Assembly: GCF_902459525.1 (NCBI RefSeq)
Contig: NZ_LR699166.1
Span: 1,183,501 to 1,247,500 of the forward strand
Reading direction: 5' to 3'
Length of the DNA: 64,000 nucleotides
Origin: Sideroxydans sp. CL21
Lineage (GTDB): Bacteria; Pseudomonadota; Gammaproteobacteria; Burkholderiales; Gallionellaceae
Shown: positions 24,729 through 35,300 of the stretch, piece by piece
Layout: each line of letters starts with the position of its first letter
Position numbering within the stretch: the first letter of the stretch is position 1
The notes under the pieces: model-generated
Seen by the model: only the letters and a program-made list of their open reading frames with translations
Databases searched by the model: none
What the model was told of the DNA's origin: nothing
Program-made: the position numbers and the translations under genes

Positions 24729-27092
24729 ATGGCAGCAAAAAAAATAGGTCGTTTCACGATCATTCGCGAACTGGGCAGGGGAGCACAAGGGGCGGTCTAT
24801 CTCGCCCATGATCCGCAGTTGGAGCGCCAGGTGGCTATCAAGACACTGCGTCCCGGTTCGACCCGGACTGAAAGATTGCTGCGCGAGGCACGCATCGTCA
24901 GCAAATTGCAGCATGCCAACATTGTGCCCTTGTACGATGCCGGTGAACATGAGGGAGAAACCTATCTGGTCTGCTCCTATGTTGAAGGCGGTACGCTGGC
25001 GAAGATGCTGGAGGAAGGCGCATTGCCCCCGGTGAAGTCCGCGGAAATTGCCTGCCATTTGCTGGATGCACTCGAATATGCCCATCAGCAAGGCGTGATG
25101 CACCTCGATATCAAACCTGCCAACATCATGATCGGACACCGGGGCCAGCCGATGCTGATGGACTTCGGCATCGCCCGGCTGATCCAAGCGCAGAGTGAGG
25201 TTGACCAGGAGGTGGTCGGCACTCCGCAATATATGGCACCGGAGAGCATCAGCAATGCAGGGGTGGATGCCGGCTCGGATCTGTATTCGCTCGGCATCGT
25301 GCTGTATGAGATGGTCACAGGGGTCGCCGCCTTCAAGGGCGAGAATGTGATGCAGGTGCTGAACCGCGTCGCACACGAGCCTGTGGTCGCTCCTTCGGCC
25401 CACAATGCCGAAGTGGGTGGGCAATTGGAAGCCATCATTCTGAAGTCGGTCGGGAAGCGCAAGGAAGACCGCTATCCGGATGCGGCTGGCATGCGTGCCG
25501 CACTGAAGGAATATCTGGGCGGGAACGGCGAGGCCGCTGCCAACGATAGCCACAGCACGCTGGATTTCCTGTTGCGCCGCATGCGCAACAAGAGCGATTT
25601 TCCCGCGCTGTCCAGCATCATCACCGAGATCAACCGGATCGTGGCTTCGGAGTCGGATAGCGCGAACAAGCTGGCGCGCGTGATCCTGCAGGACTTCGCG
25701 CTGACCAACAAATTGTTGCGCTTGGTCAACACGGTTTCGTATGGCCAGTTCGGCGGCAACATCAGCACGATTTCCAAGGCCGTTGTGATCATGGGCTTCG
25801 AGACGGTGCGCAACATCGCAATGTCGCTGATCATGCTCGAATTCATGCAAAACAAATCGCTGGCACATCAGCTCAAGGACGAGGTGATCGCCGCATTCTT
25901 TGCCGGTGTAGTGGCGACGCAGCTGGCCGTGGGGCGCAATATCCGCGATGCCGAGGAGCTGATGATTTGTGCAATGTTCCAGAATCTCGGGCGGATGCTG
26001 GTGACCTACTATTTCTTTGAAGAAAGCCAGGAGATCGCGAGGCTCATCGAGCAGGGACTGACGGAAGACCAGTCTGCGATCAAGGTGCTGGGGCTGACCT
26101 GTAACGAGATCGGAACAGGAGTTGCCAGTAGCTGGAGCTTCCCGAAGCGGCTGCTTGACGGCATGGAGAAACTGCCGCAAAGCGAACCGGTGAAGAAACC
26201 CAGGACCGAGGCAGAGCACATGAAAGCCACGGTGAATATGGCGAACGAATTGTGCATGATCGCTGCAACGACCGCGACCCAGGAGAAATCCCTTGCATTG
26301 AACAGGCTCCGCTTGCGCTATCAGGATGCCCTCGATATTTCCGAGCGCAAGCTGAATGAAGCGCTGGAAAGCGGGCTGAAGGAACTGTCGCGGCGGGCGA
26401 TGACGCTGGAGATTAATACGGCGCGCAGTCCGCTGGTAAAAAAGGTGCATCAATGGAGCGGGCTGCCTGTCGAGCAGCAGACTGTCGCAAACAGGGAGTC
26501 TGCCGAAGGGATGAGCGGTGTGCATGGCATCGAATCGGTTCTGGATACAGGTTCGAAGGATATGGCATCGGTCAGGCCCGATCCCGAGACCGTCATGGGG
26601 GCCGGCATCCAGGATGTGACCAATTCGCTGGTGGAGGATTTTAAACTCAACGATGTGTTGCTGATGGTGCTGGAGACTATCTATCGAGGCCTCGGATTCA
26701 AACGGGCGATCATTTGCATCCGCGATAACAAGCTCAATGCCATGGTGGCGCGCATGGGGCTTGGAGAAGGGGTAGATGATGTCATTCCGCGTTTCCGGTT
26801 CAACCTGGCATTCGAATCGGATGTGTTCCACCTTGCAATCGAGAAGGGCGTGGACATTGTCATTGAGGACCTGAGGGCAGACAGCATCGCAAACAAGATC
26901 CCGGGCTGGTATCGGGAATTGCTCGATGCGCAGAGCTTTATCCTGTTGCCTGTCGTCATCAACAAGAAAACCATAGGCCTGTTTTATGCGGACATGCAGC
27001 AAGCCAATAGCCTGAAACTTTCCGAACGCCAGTTGTCACTGTTGCGGACCCTGCGCAATCAGGCGGTATTGGCAATCAAACAAAAAATGTAG
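24729..27092 (+). CDS. Ser/Thr protein kinase-HDOD-GAF fusion
   Basis: A 787-residue cytoplasmic regulator. Residues about 1-270 are a Hanks-type kinase: glycine loop LGRGAQGAV, ATP lysine K38 (VAIK), catalytic loop HLDIKPANIM (H125), DFG at D145, and an APE-type motif (APES). The catalytic Arg of HRD is Leu, so it is a non-RD kinase and may not need activation-loop phosphorylation. Residues about 285-480 form an HDOD domain. A C-terminal GAF domain (about 640-787) follows. No transmembrane helix or PASTA repeats are present. The combination suggests ligand sensing by GAF controlling kinase and HDOD output; substrates are unknown. ATG 24729 follows GGAGGG by eight bases. Confidence 0.9.
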   Translation: MAAKKIGRFTIIRELGRGAQGAVYLAHDPQLERQVAIKTLRPGSTRTERLLREARIVSKLQHANIVPLYDAGEHEGETYLVCSYVEGGTLAKMLEEGALPPVKSAEIACHLLDALEYAHQQGVMHLDIKPANIMIGHRGQPMLMDFGIARLIQAQSEVDQEVVGTPQYMAPESISNAGVDAGSDLYSLGIVLYEMVTGVAAFKGENVMQVLNRVAHEPVVAPSAHNAEVGGQLEAIILKSVGKRKEDRYPDAAGMRAALKEYLGGNGEAAANDSHSTLDFLLRRMRNKSDFPALSSIITEINRIVASESDSANKLARVILQDFALTNKLLRLVNTVSYGQFGGNISTISKAVVIMGFETVRNIAMSLIMLEFMQNKSLAHQLKDEVIAAFFAGVVATQLAVGRNIRDAEELMICAMFQNLGRMLVTYYFFEESQEIARLIEQGLTEDQSAIKVLGLTCNEIGTGVASSWSFPKRLLDGMEKLPQSEPVKKPRTEAEHMKATVNMANELCMIAATTATQEKSLALNRLRLRYQDALDISERKLNEALESGLKELSRRAMTLEINTARSPLVKKVHQWSGLPVEQQTVANRESAEGMSGVHGIESVLDTGSKDMASVRPDPETVMGAGIQDVTNSLVEDFKLNDVLLMVLETIYRGLGFKRAIICIRDNKLNAMVARMGLGEGVDDVIPRFRFNLAFESDVFHLAIEKGVDIVIEDLRADSIANKIPGWYRELLDAQSFILLPVVINKKTIGLFYADMQQANSLKLSERQLSLLRTLRNQAVLAIKQKM

Positions 27093-27225
27093 AGATCGGC
27101 GTCCATGCTTGTGCTGCGGGCAACCCGGGAGCGGTGTCGCGGCCTGTTTGTCCGCAGGTATAATGCACCCCTTTGTTTGCGGCCATATTTCGCAATTTCG
27201 CATAATTTCTTTTTCTGGAGTCGTC

Positions 27226-27999
27226 TTGTTCAAGCTGATCGGTGTCATCGCGGGTTCTATCCTTTCCGGGTTTTGGGGTGCTTTGTTCGGCTTCTTCATC
27301 GGGTCATTCATTGATCGCGTGCGTGCCTATGGCTCCGGCGGCATGAATCCGTTGCAGAATGCGCTGCGTCAGGCAGTGTTCCTGGAGACGGTGTTCATCT
27401 CGATGGGAAAGCTGGCCAAGGCTGACGGGCATGTGTCCCAGGATGAGATCGACCATGTCGAGCAATTCATGCGAAAACTGGGCATGACTGCGGAGCATCG
27501 GTTGCGGGCGATAGCCTTGTTCAAGCAGGGAGCCGATCCTGCATTCGATATCGCGCCGACTTATGCCAGATTCATGAGTGTGTGCGGGCACACGAAGAAC
27601 CTGAAAGATGTGCTACTGGTGTATCTCATTGTGATGGCTCTGGCGGACGGGCATGTCCATCCGGCGGAAGAGGCGCTGCTGATCGATATCGCTGGACGTC
27701 TGGGCTACGGACGTGACACCTTCAAGCAGATGATGGATATGGTGCTGAACCAGGGCCATTTTGCCGGTGGACAGGTCACTACTGCCGCAGCGCTGGACGA
27801 TGCCTACAAGGCCCTGGGGGTGAACAAAGAAAGTACTGATGCTGAAATCAAACGCGCTTATCGCAAGCTGATGAGTCAATATCACCCGGACAAATTGATG
27901 GGGCAGGGCCTGCCGGAAGACATGATCGCGATGGCAACCGAGCAGGCAAAGGAAATTCAGGTCGCCTACGACATGATCAAGAAAAGCAGGAATATTTAA
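27226..27999 (+). CDS. djlA: Co-chaperone DjlA (TerB and J domain)
   Basis: A 257-residue membrane co-chaperone. The N-terminus is one membrane helix (LIGVIAGSILSGFWGALFGFFIG), followed by a TerB-like helical domain (MGKLAKADGHVSQDEIDHVE and MALADGHVHPAEEALL) and a C-terminal J domain with YKALGV and HPD. DjlA stimulates DnaK at the inner membrane. The start is TTG at 27226, five bases after GGAG; longer open sequence upstream has no homology. It follows the kinase gene after 133 bp on the same strand. Confidence 0.9.
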   Translation: MFKLIGVIAGSILSGFWGALFGFFIGSFIDRVRAYGSGGMNPLQNALRQAVFLETVFISMGKLAKADGHVSQDEIDHVEQFMRKLGMTAEHRLRAIALFKQGADPAFDIAPTYARFMSVCGHTKNLKDVLLVYLIVMALADGHVHPAEEALLIDIAGRLGYGRDTFKQMMDMVLNQGHFAGGQVTTAAALDDAYKALGVNKESTDAEIKRAYRKLMSQYHPDKLMGQGLPEDMIAMATEQAKEIQVAYDMIKKSRNI

Positions 28000-28061
28000 G
28001 CCGCCGGAAGCGCGGGCACAGGGTAATTATTATTGTAAATTCCCCTTTGCCCACCCGGGAT

Positions 28062-28862
28062 TTATCTTCGGGCAAATGAATAAGATTCATTTTGCGATGC
28101 AATATCCACCTGCAGATTCCCGAATTTATTTATTTTAATCTGCGCGGGTTGCGGAGTTCTGTCTGCCATCATGTAGATGCCGGCGCCCGTCTCGGGATTG
28201 AAGAGCATCTTGATATCGTCCATCTGTCCTTTTTCCTTGCCCTTGGGCGCGCTGCTGAAGAATGCAACCATATGGGCGCCTGATTTGTACATTTTCAAAT
28301 CATAGTTTTCGTTGTACCAGATACCGGACATCGGACTGGAAGACGTCTCTTTGTAGTCTGAACTTTTCTTTTCCCACAGGGGCGGAACATGGTTGACGTT
28401 TTTCAGATAAAGACCGTTCTGCTCATAGCGATCATAGTTCACGGGGATCATGGTCGTCGTTGTCCCGTAACTGTTAGTGGTGCCGTAGAAAGGGGTGCCT
28501 CCGTTGTAACCGCTGATGTAAGACGTATCCGAGGTGGGGGTACTCATGGGCACAAAGGATGTTCGAGTCCCTTTGAATTGCGAAGTGGCCACAAACACAT
28601 CCGTGCCGATCGATTTGGCAAACTCAATGGACGCCCTGGGATCTTCGTACGAACCGGTAAATCCTGATTTGCCGATGATCAGAAAGTCGCTGAAAAGCAG
28701 CTCGTAAATATTATGAATATCGACATTGCGGTATTCAAAGACCATGACATTCGTCGTTGCAGGATATTTTGTAGGCGAAGATTGCTGAAAAGTCTGCTGA
28801 TGCTCTAGTCCCGCGCAACCTGCCAACGAAGCCAACACCAGCAATATGATTAGTTTCTTCAT
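28062..28862 (-). CDS. Hypothetical outer-membrane lipoprotein
   Basis: A 266-residue lipoprotein with signal peptide MKKLIILLVLASLAGCAG and lipobox LAGC. The mature part contains a low-complexity Gly/Tyr/Thr/Ser stretch (SGYNGGTPFYGTTNSYGTTTT) and a C-terminal beta-rich half. An IGTDVFVATSQFKGTRTS motif is similar to small domains found in lipoproteins of unknown function. No function is recognised. It is convergent with djlA, with 62 bp between stops. Confidence 0.7.
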   Translation of the reverse strand: MKKLIILLVLASLAGCAGLEHQQTFQQSSPTKYPATTNVMVFEYRNVDIHNIYELLFSDFLIIGKSGFTGSYEDPRASIEFAKSIGTDVFVATSQFKGTRTSFVPMSTPTSDTSYISGYNGGTPFYGTTNSYGTTTTMIPVNYDRYEQNGLYLKNVNHVPPLWEKKSSDYKETSSSPMSGIWYNENYDLKMYKSGAHMVAFFSSAPKGKEKGQMDDIKMLFNPETGAGIYMMADRTPQPAQIKINKFGNLQVDIASQNESYSFARR

Positions 28863-29235
28863 TTTGTACTTCTCCTTTTGGTTGTTTGGAGCGTCCTGTA
28901 TGAACTCAATCGGATATCAACATAAATTAGAGTGTATACAGTACGCAAAAATCCCGACTCCGTGCAATAAACTTTTTGCTTTATGCTTTGATACATCTTC
29001 GTTGGCATTGCACTGCCGGAGAATCACCTTTTAGAATCAATATGAAGGCGGTGGTAATGTTTCACAATAGGGTCGGCTTATCTTGTGAGAATTTTGTTGA
29101 ATTTGTTATCGATTGAACAGGTGTTCTGGAATTGACTTATGAAATCTAACCGCATATAAGTTTACCAATCAAGTAAGGAGCCGCTGATTTTGTCGGCGTT
29201 TTCCTAAAAATGGCAAATGGGGTGGAGTATGGGAT
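28863..29235. other. Intergenic region with a good promoter
   Basis: 373 bp between divergent genes. Contains the promoter at 29132-29160 for the diguanylate cyclase on the right. The rest is AT-rich and shows no gene. Confidence 0.5.
29132..29160 (+). promoter_or_regulatory. Sigma-70-like promoter
   Basis: TTGACT (29132-29137), a 17 bp spacer and TATAAG (29155-29160), close to consensus. It is 76 bp upstream of the MASE1-PAS-GGDEF gene and oriented toward it. Confidence 0.6.
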
Positions 29236-31020
29236 TTGCGCGTTGAAATCGTGAAAAAAATGCCATACATTATTCAATCCTTGGGTTTGGTCATTGCGTA
29301 TCTTGCCGCAGCCAAAATTGGCTTGGTGTTTGGCACGGTGAGCAGCAGTGCCATGATTTTCTGGCCGCCTGGGGGGATTGCACTTGCTGCCCTATTATTG
29401 GGCGGCGTTCGATTTCTTCCTGCTGTATTTGTGGCAGCCTTTCTCACTGCAGAAATTGTCGATACGCCAGCGATTTTCGCGCTGGGATTTTCAATGGGCA
29501 GCGCGCTGGAAACATTCGCCGGATTCTTTTTGCTCCGGCGCTTTGGCAATGTCGATCTTTCGCTCAATCGCCTGCGCGACCTGGCACTGCTGATCCTGCT
29601 GGGTAGCCTGATCCCTTCTGCCATCAGCGCGATACTTGTTCCTTTGGCTCTGCTGAAAGCAAACATGATCTCTTCGGAGATGCTGCCCGATGTCATGTGG
29701 CAATGGTGGCGCGCTGATGTGCTTGGCATCGCATTTTTCACGCCCATCGTCCTGGTATTCGCCAACAGAAAGTCGAAATTCTTCAAGTCCAGCAGAGCGT
29801 GGGAAATGGCTGCCCTCTGGGTGGCATCCATCGTCATCGGACAGAGCGTCTTCCTCGGCTGGCATCTGCCGGGCATTCCGCGAGATCAGCAGCTTGGTCT
29901 TACCTGGGTTTTTCCTCTGCTGGTCTGGGCTGGCCTGCGCACGGGAAGAAAAAATACTGCGTTGATCCAGTTGTTGTTCCTGTCACAGGTGCTTGCTGGA
30001 GCCTATCTGCAAACAGGTTATTTCTCCGATGATTTTGCCCGCTACGGGCTGGCCAATTTCTGGATGTTTGCCATGATGCTGGCTGTGGCGGGTATGGCAC
30101 TTGCGATCCTTTCCACGTTGCAGCGCAAGGCCATGCACCAGATCGCGTTGAACGCCAAGGTGTCGGCGGTCAGTAATGAGGGCATTGTGATCGTGGATGC
30201 CAATGGCAACATTGTTGACGTCAACCCGGCTTTTACTATGCTGACCGGATACACCCGCGATGAAGTGCTGGGCCAAAACCCGCGTGTCCTGAAATCAGGC
30301 AAGCAAAGTTCCGAGTTCTTTGCAGACATGTGGAAAGCATTGATTGAAGTCGGGCATTGGGAAGGAGAGTTATGGAACCGCCGCAAGGACGGTGTGGCTT
30401 ATCTGGAAAAGCTCGCCATCTATACCCTCAAGGATGAACACGGCAAAGTTGCCAACCGCATCGGTATTTTTTCCGATATCACGCAGAGCCGGGCTGAGCA
30501 GGAAACCGTGGCACATCATGCGCAACATGATTTTTTGACCAACCTGCCCAATCGCATGTTGTTTCGCGACCGCTTCAAACAACAACTGGCGCTAGCAAAG
30601 CGGAATGGCAAGAAGTTTGCCGTCATCTATATCGACCTCGACAAGTTCAAGCCTGTGAACGACAAATTGGGCCACCAGATCGGGGATCAGTTGCTGGTAG
30701 CGGTTGCGGAAAAACTGAAATTGCAGGTGCGGGAGGTCGATACGGTTTCCAGGTTCGGCGGGGACGAATTCGCGATCCTGCTTTCCGAAGTCATGACGCG
30801 CAACGACGTCACGAATCTGGCAGGCAAGATACTGCTAGCCCTGAATCAGCCATTCTTTCTCGATGGCAACATAATAAATATCTCAGGCAGTCTGGGCATC
30901 GCCATGTATCCGGACGACGGCAGCGAGATGGAATCGCTCATGAGCAAAGCCGATGCAGCCATGTACCGGGCCAAGCATAACGGCTCTAATACCTACTGCT
31001 GGTGCGGGGAATATGCATGA
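29236..31020 (+). CDS. MASE1-PAS-GGDEF diguanylate cyclase
   Basis: A 594-residue membrane sensor. Residues about 1-290 are an eight-helix MASE1 domain (AAKIGLVFGTVSSSAMIFWPP, FWPPGGIALAALLL). A PAS domain (about 300-420; GIVIVDANGNIVDVNPAFTML) and a GGDEF domain follow, with FGGDEF around residue 508. REVD lies five residues ahead of GGDEF, so the inhibitory I-site is present. It should synthesise c-di-GMP. Starts at TTG 29236, GTG 29251 and ATG 29260 are all in frame; only the first has a GGAG within range. There is no EAL domain. Confidence 0.88.
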   Translation: MRVEIVKKMPYIIQSLGLVIAYLAAAKIGLVFGTVSSSAMIFWPPGGIALAALLLGGVRFLPAVFVAAFLTAEIVDTPAIFALGFSMGSALETFAGFFLLRRFGNVDLSLNRLRDLALLILLGSLIPSAISAILVPLALLKANMISSEMLPDVMWQWWRADVLGIAFFTPIVLVFANRKSKFFKSSRAWEMAALWVASIVIGQSVFLGWHLPGIPRDQQLGLTWVFPLLVWAGLRTGRKNTALIQLLFLSQVLAGAYLQTGYFSDDFARYGLANFWMFAMMLAVAGMALAILSTLQRKAMHQIALNAKVSAVSNEGIVIVDANGNIVDVNPAFTMLTGYTRDEVLGQNPRVLKSGKQSSEFFADMWKALIEVGHWEGELWNRRKDGVAYLEKLAIYTLKDEHGKVANRIGIFSDITQSRAEQETVAHHAQHDFLTNLPNRMLFRDRFKQQLALAKRNGKKFAVIYIDLDKFKPVNDKLGHQIGDQLLVAVAEKLKLQVREVDTVSRFGGDEFAILLSEVMTRNDVTNLAGKILLALNQPFFLDGNIINISGSLGIAMYPDDGSEMESLMSKADAAMYRAKHNGSNTYCWCGEYA

Positions 31021-31081
31021 GTAAACCATGCGCGCATCTCGCTTAATATCGGCGCCCGGATAGTAAATTTATAAATATATG

Positions 31082-31121
31082 TTATCCTGCTAATTGTTAG
31101 CTTACTAACTATTATCCTGCT
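31082..31121 (+). promoter_or_regulatory. Operator-like palindrome before the efflux operon
   Basis: AATTGTTAG-CTTA-CTAACTATT (31092-31113) is a near-perfect inverted repeat with 8 of 9 arm positions paired. It is flanked by direct repeats TTATCCTGCT at 31082-31091 and 31112-31121, exactly 30 bp apart. It sits 60 bp before the efflux adaptor gene. A TetR-like repressor site is a reasonable guess, but no regulator gene is adjacent. Confidence 0.45.
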
Positions 31122-31180
31122 GGCCGCAGTGTTATTCCGCCAGCCATCAAGAATTTTATGAATCCGGTCGGAGATTTTCG

Positions 31181-32335
31181 ATGAAAACAAGAACTCAAAT
31201 CCTCAATGCATTGGCCATTGGTGCGGCTATCTTGGCACTTGCTGCATGCGGGTCCAAAGACGGGGGCGGGCAGCAGGCACCCGCCGCCGCAGCTCCCCCT
31301 CCGATGGAGGTGGATGTCGTGACTGTCACCCCGGGTTCTGTGACGCTGACCCAGGATCTTCCGGGGCGTCTGGAAGCATATAGAAGCGCGCAAGTACGTG
31401 CGCGAGTGGATGGGATCATCGAAAAGCGCCAATTTACTGAAGGCAGCGATGTCAAGGCCGGCGATATGCTGTTCCAGATCGATCCTCGCAATTACAGGAC
31501 TGCCTACGATTCTGCCAAGTCGGATGAAAGTGTGGCGCGCCAGACGCTTGAACGTTACAAGCCGCTGCTCGCGGCAAAAGCCGTCAGCCAGCAGGATTAT
31601 GATCTGGCCGAGGCCAAGCTGAAACAAGCCGAAGCTGCACTGTCCAAGGCGCAACTGGACATGGAGAATACCCATGTGCCGGCCCCCATCTCGGGACGTA
31701 TAGGACGCGCTCAAGTGACGGAAGGTGCGCTGGTGGGACACGGTGAATCCACCTTGCTGGCCACCATCGAGCAAGTCAATCCCATCTATGCAAACTTCAC
31801 CCAGCCGGGTTCGGATATGATGCATTTGCAACAGGCCTTCAAATCAGGAAAGCTTAAAAGCGCTGGTAGTGCGCGGGTAGAGCTTGTGCTTGAAGACGGC
31901 AGCATATATCCCCTGCCTGGCAGGCTATTGTTTTCCAATCTTGCCGTCGATCCGGGCACAGGTAGCGTGACCCTGCGTGCCGAATTTCCCAATCCGAAAC
32001 AGGAGCTGCTGCCCGGCATGTTTGCGAGCATCCGTTTGCCGGAAGGCAATGCGGATGACAGCATCAGGATACCGCAGCGTGCCGTCATGACCGGCACGCA
32101 GGGCCAGTCCGTGCTGGTAGTGGATGAGGAAAGCAAGGTTGCGGTACGACCGGTCAAGACGGGAAGCATGGCGGGCAGCGACTTTGTTATTCTCGAAGGC
32201 TTGAAGGCGGGCGACCAGGTGATCGTGAACGGTATCCAGAAAGTGCGTCCCGGCTCGCCGGTGAAAGCGGTTCAGTGGAATCCTCAGGGTAGTTCGCCTG
32301 TAGCGGATGCACCTGCAACTTCTGCAAAGAAATAG
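31181..32335 (+). CDS. RND efflux periplasmic adaptor (AcrA/MexA-like)
   Basis: A 384-residue lipoprotein with lipobox LAACGSK. It has the membrane-fusion-protein order: beta-barrel start (PGRLEAYRSAQVRARVDGII), lipoyl half (VKAGDMLFQIDPRNY), an alpha-helical hairpin (QTLERYKPLLAAKAVSQQDYDLAE), second lipoyl half (APISGRIGRAQVTEGALVG) and the beta-barrel domain. It links the inner-membrane pump and outer-membrane channel encoded next. Length and features match AcrA-family drug-efflux adaptors rather than metal adaptors. Confidence 0.93.
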   Translation: MKTRTQILNALAIGAAILALAACGSKDGGGQQAPAAAAPPPMEVDVVTVTPGSVTLTQDLPGRLEAYRSAQVRARVDGIIEKRQFTEGSDVKAGDMLFQIDPRNYRTAYDSAKSDESVARQTLERYKPLLAAKAVSQQDYDLAEAKLKQAEAALSKAQLDMENTHVPAPISGRIGRAQVTEGALVGHGESTLLATIEQVNPIYANFTQPGSDMMHLQQAFKSGKLKSAGSARVELVLEDGSIYPLPGRLLFSNLAVDPGTGSVTLRAEFPNPKQELLPGMFASIRLPEGNADDSIRIPQRAVMTGTQGQSVLVVDEESKVAVRPVKTGSMAGSDFVILEGLKAGDQVIVNGIQKVRPGSPVKAVQWNPQGSSPVADAPATSAKK

Positions 32336-32344
32336 AGGGGCATC

Positions 32345-35300
32345 GTGTTCGCAAAATTCTTTATTGACCGCCCGATCTTTGCCTGGGTAATCGCGCTCAT
32401 CATCTTGCTGGCGGGCGGGTTGTCGCTGCGCAGCTTGCCGGTCACATCCTATCCATCGGTCGCCCCCCCGGCTTTGGCCATCACGCTTGCCTATCCCGGT
32501 GCTTCGGCACAGGTGGTGGAAGATACGGCTGTTTCCCTGGTCGAGCAGGAGATGAACGGTATCGAGCATTTGCTCTACATGGAATCGTCCTCCGAGTTGG
32601 GCTTGGGAACGATCACCCTGACCTTTGAGAGCGGAACCAATCTGGATGCCGCCTCGGTCGAAGCGCAGAACCGCATCAAGCGTGCCGAGGCGCGCTTGCC
32701 GGATGATGTGCGGCGTGTGGGTGTCACCGTGGCGAAGGCAGCGCGCAATTATCTGATGTTCATCGCGCTGACTTCGCCGGACAAGAGCCGCGACAACGTC
32801 GCGCTCGGCAGTTATGCCGCGACCAGCCTGCTGGAAAGTATCCGGCGTGTACCGGGCGTGGGCGAAGCGATACTTTTCGGTACCGAGTATTCGATGCGCC
32901 TGTGGTTGAATCCGGACAAGCTGCATTCCTACAATCTGTCGCCCGGCGATGTCAGCGCTGCTGTCCGTGCACAGAACACCGAACTTGCAATTGGCGAGCT
33001 TGGCCAGTTGCCGGCCGCTCCCGGGCAGCAGTTGAACGCGGTGATCGTCACCCAGAGCAGGCTTAAAACTCCGGAACAGTTCGGCAACATCATCGTGCGG
33101 GCAAATCCGGACGGTTCCACGGTGCGGGTCAAGGATGTCGCGCGGGTGGAACTCGGCGCGCAGGATTATTCCATCGCTGCGCGCATAGACGGGCAGCCCG
33201 CCGCGGCGATCGCCATCCGTACCACGCCGGAAGCGAATGCGCTCGATACCGCCAAGGCAGTCAAGGCCAAGATGGCCGAGCTTTCCAAGGCTTTTCCAAA
33301 AGGCATCGACTGGTTGATCCCGTACGACACGTCGGAGTTCATCCAGATATCCATCGCTGAAGTCGCGAAGACGCTGGCCGAGGCGATGCTGCTGGTGTTC
33401 GTCGTCATCTATCTTTTCCTGGGGAATCTGCGTGCCACTTTCATCCCCAGCATCGTCGTGCCGGTTGCGCTGACCGGCGGGATGGTGGGTTTGTATGTCA
33501 TCGGCTACTCGATCAATACGCTGACGCTGTTCGCCATGGTTCTGGCCATCGGTATCGTGGTGGACGATGCCATCGTGGTGGTGGAGAACGTGGAACGCAT
33601 CATGACCGAAGACGGCCTGTCGCCGCGGGATGCGACGTACAAGGCCATGGGTCAGATATATACCGCCATCATCGCGATCACTCTGGTGCTGTGTGCCGTG
33701 TTCGTTCCGATGGCCTTCTTCAGCGGCTCGGTGGGGGCGATCTACCGCCAGTTCTCTCTCACGCTGATCATGACGATCCTGTTCTCCCTGCTGATGGCGC
33801 TGACGCTGACGCCGGCACTTTGTGCCACGTTGCTGAAGCATGAGCCGGAAAAGAAACCGGGCGGGGAGACCGGCTTCTTCGGCTGGTTCAACCGTCTCTT
33901 TGTCAAAACGAGCGATGGTTACCAGAACTGGGTCGGCAAGATTCTGAAACGCATGGGCCGTGCCCTGGTGTTTTATGCGGCGATCCTGGTGGCGCTGGGC
34001 TGGCTGTTCGTGCATTTGCCCACCAGTTTCCTGCCGGATGAGGATCAGGGTTATTTTCTCAATGTGATCCAGTTGCCACCTGGCGCCACACGCGAACGTT
34101 CGAAAGAGGTGCTGGCCGAAGTGGAACAGTACTACATGAAACAACCGGAAGTGGCACATGCAATCGGCGTGCTTGGATTCTCTTTCTTCGGACGCGGACA
34201 AAATGCGGCGACCGTATTCGTTCGCCTCAAGGATTGGGATGAGCGGCCCGAGCAGAGCAGTTCGGCTGCTTCCCTGGTGAAGAAAGCCAACATGGCGCTG
34301 TTCCGCATCAAGGAAGCGTTCATCTTCGCCCTTAACGTGCCGCCGATTCCCGAGTTGGCTGCCACCGGCGGTTTCGATTTCAGATTGCAGGATCGTTCCG
34401 GGCAAGGGCGCGAGAAATTGCTCGAGGCACGCAACATGGTACTTGGCATGGCAAGCAAGAGCCCGATGATAGCCGGTGTGCGACCGGAAGGACAGGAAGC
34501 CGGGCCGCAATTGCAGATCGAAGTCGATCGCCTGAAAGCAAAGGCATTGGGGATAGATATTGCGAATCTGAACGATACTCTGCAATCCATGCTCGGGGTG
34601 ACCTACATCAACGACTTCGTGCGCGAAGGCCGTATTTTGCGCGTGCAGATGCAGGCCGACTCGGAAAACCGCACCACGCCGAGCCAGATCATGCGAATAC
34701 CCGTGCGCAATATGGATGGTGGAATGGTTCCCTTGTCCGAATTTGCCAGGACGCGCTGGGTGGCAGCTTCACCCAAACTGGATCGTTACAACGGCCTGCC
34801 GGCAATGAAGATTTCCGGCGGTCCCGGGCCTGGTCACAGCACGGGCGATGCGCTACTGGCGATGGAAGATATCGCATCCAAGCTTCCGCCCGGCATGGGT
34901 TTTGAATGGTCCGGGACATCCAAGGAGGAGAGGGTCTCCGGAAACCAGGCGCCGTTCCTGTTCGCCTTGTCCGTGATTGCAGTGTTCCTGTGTCTGGCGG
35001 CGCTGTACGAGAGCTGGTCCATTCCGCTTGCCGTGATCCTGGTGGTGCCCATCGGTATACTCGGTGCGGTGGTGGCCGTGACGTTGCGCGGACTGCCCAA
35101 CGATGTCTATTTCAAGGTCGGACTGATCGTCATCATCGGCCTGGCCGCGAAGAATGCGATCCTGATCATCCAGTTTGCCAACGATCTGCTGGACGAAGGA
35201 CATGAGCTGATCGACGCGACATTGGAAGCCTGCCGCCGACGGTTGCGGCCCATCCTGATGACGTCGATCGCGTTCATCTTCGGCGTATTCCCGCTGGCCA

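Noticed and set aside
9904..28921. Shared 12-mer TCGGATATCAAC at 9904-9915 and 28910-28921
   Set aside because: Many identical 12-mer pairs are expected by chance in 64 kb; the flanks do not match.
31925..34585. Very long antisense open frame opposite the efflux pump
   Set aside because: It is the His/Arg/Gln-rich shadow of a high-GC gene; the same occurs at 24555-27002, 39926-41353 and 62423-63766.
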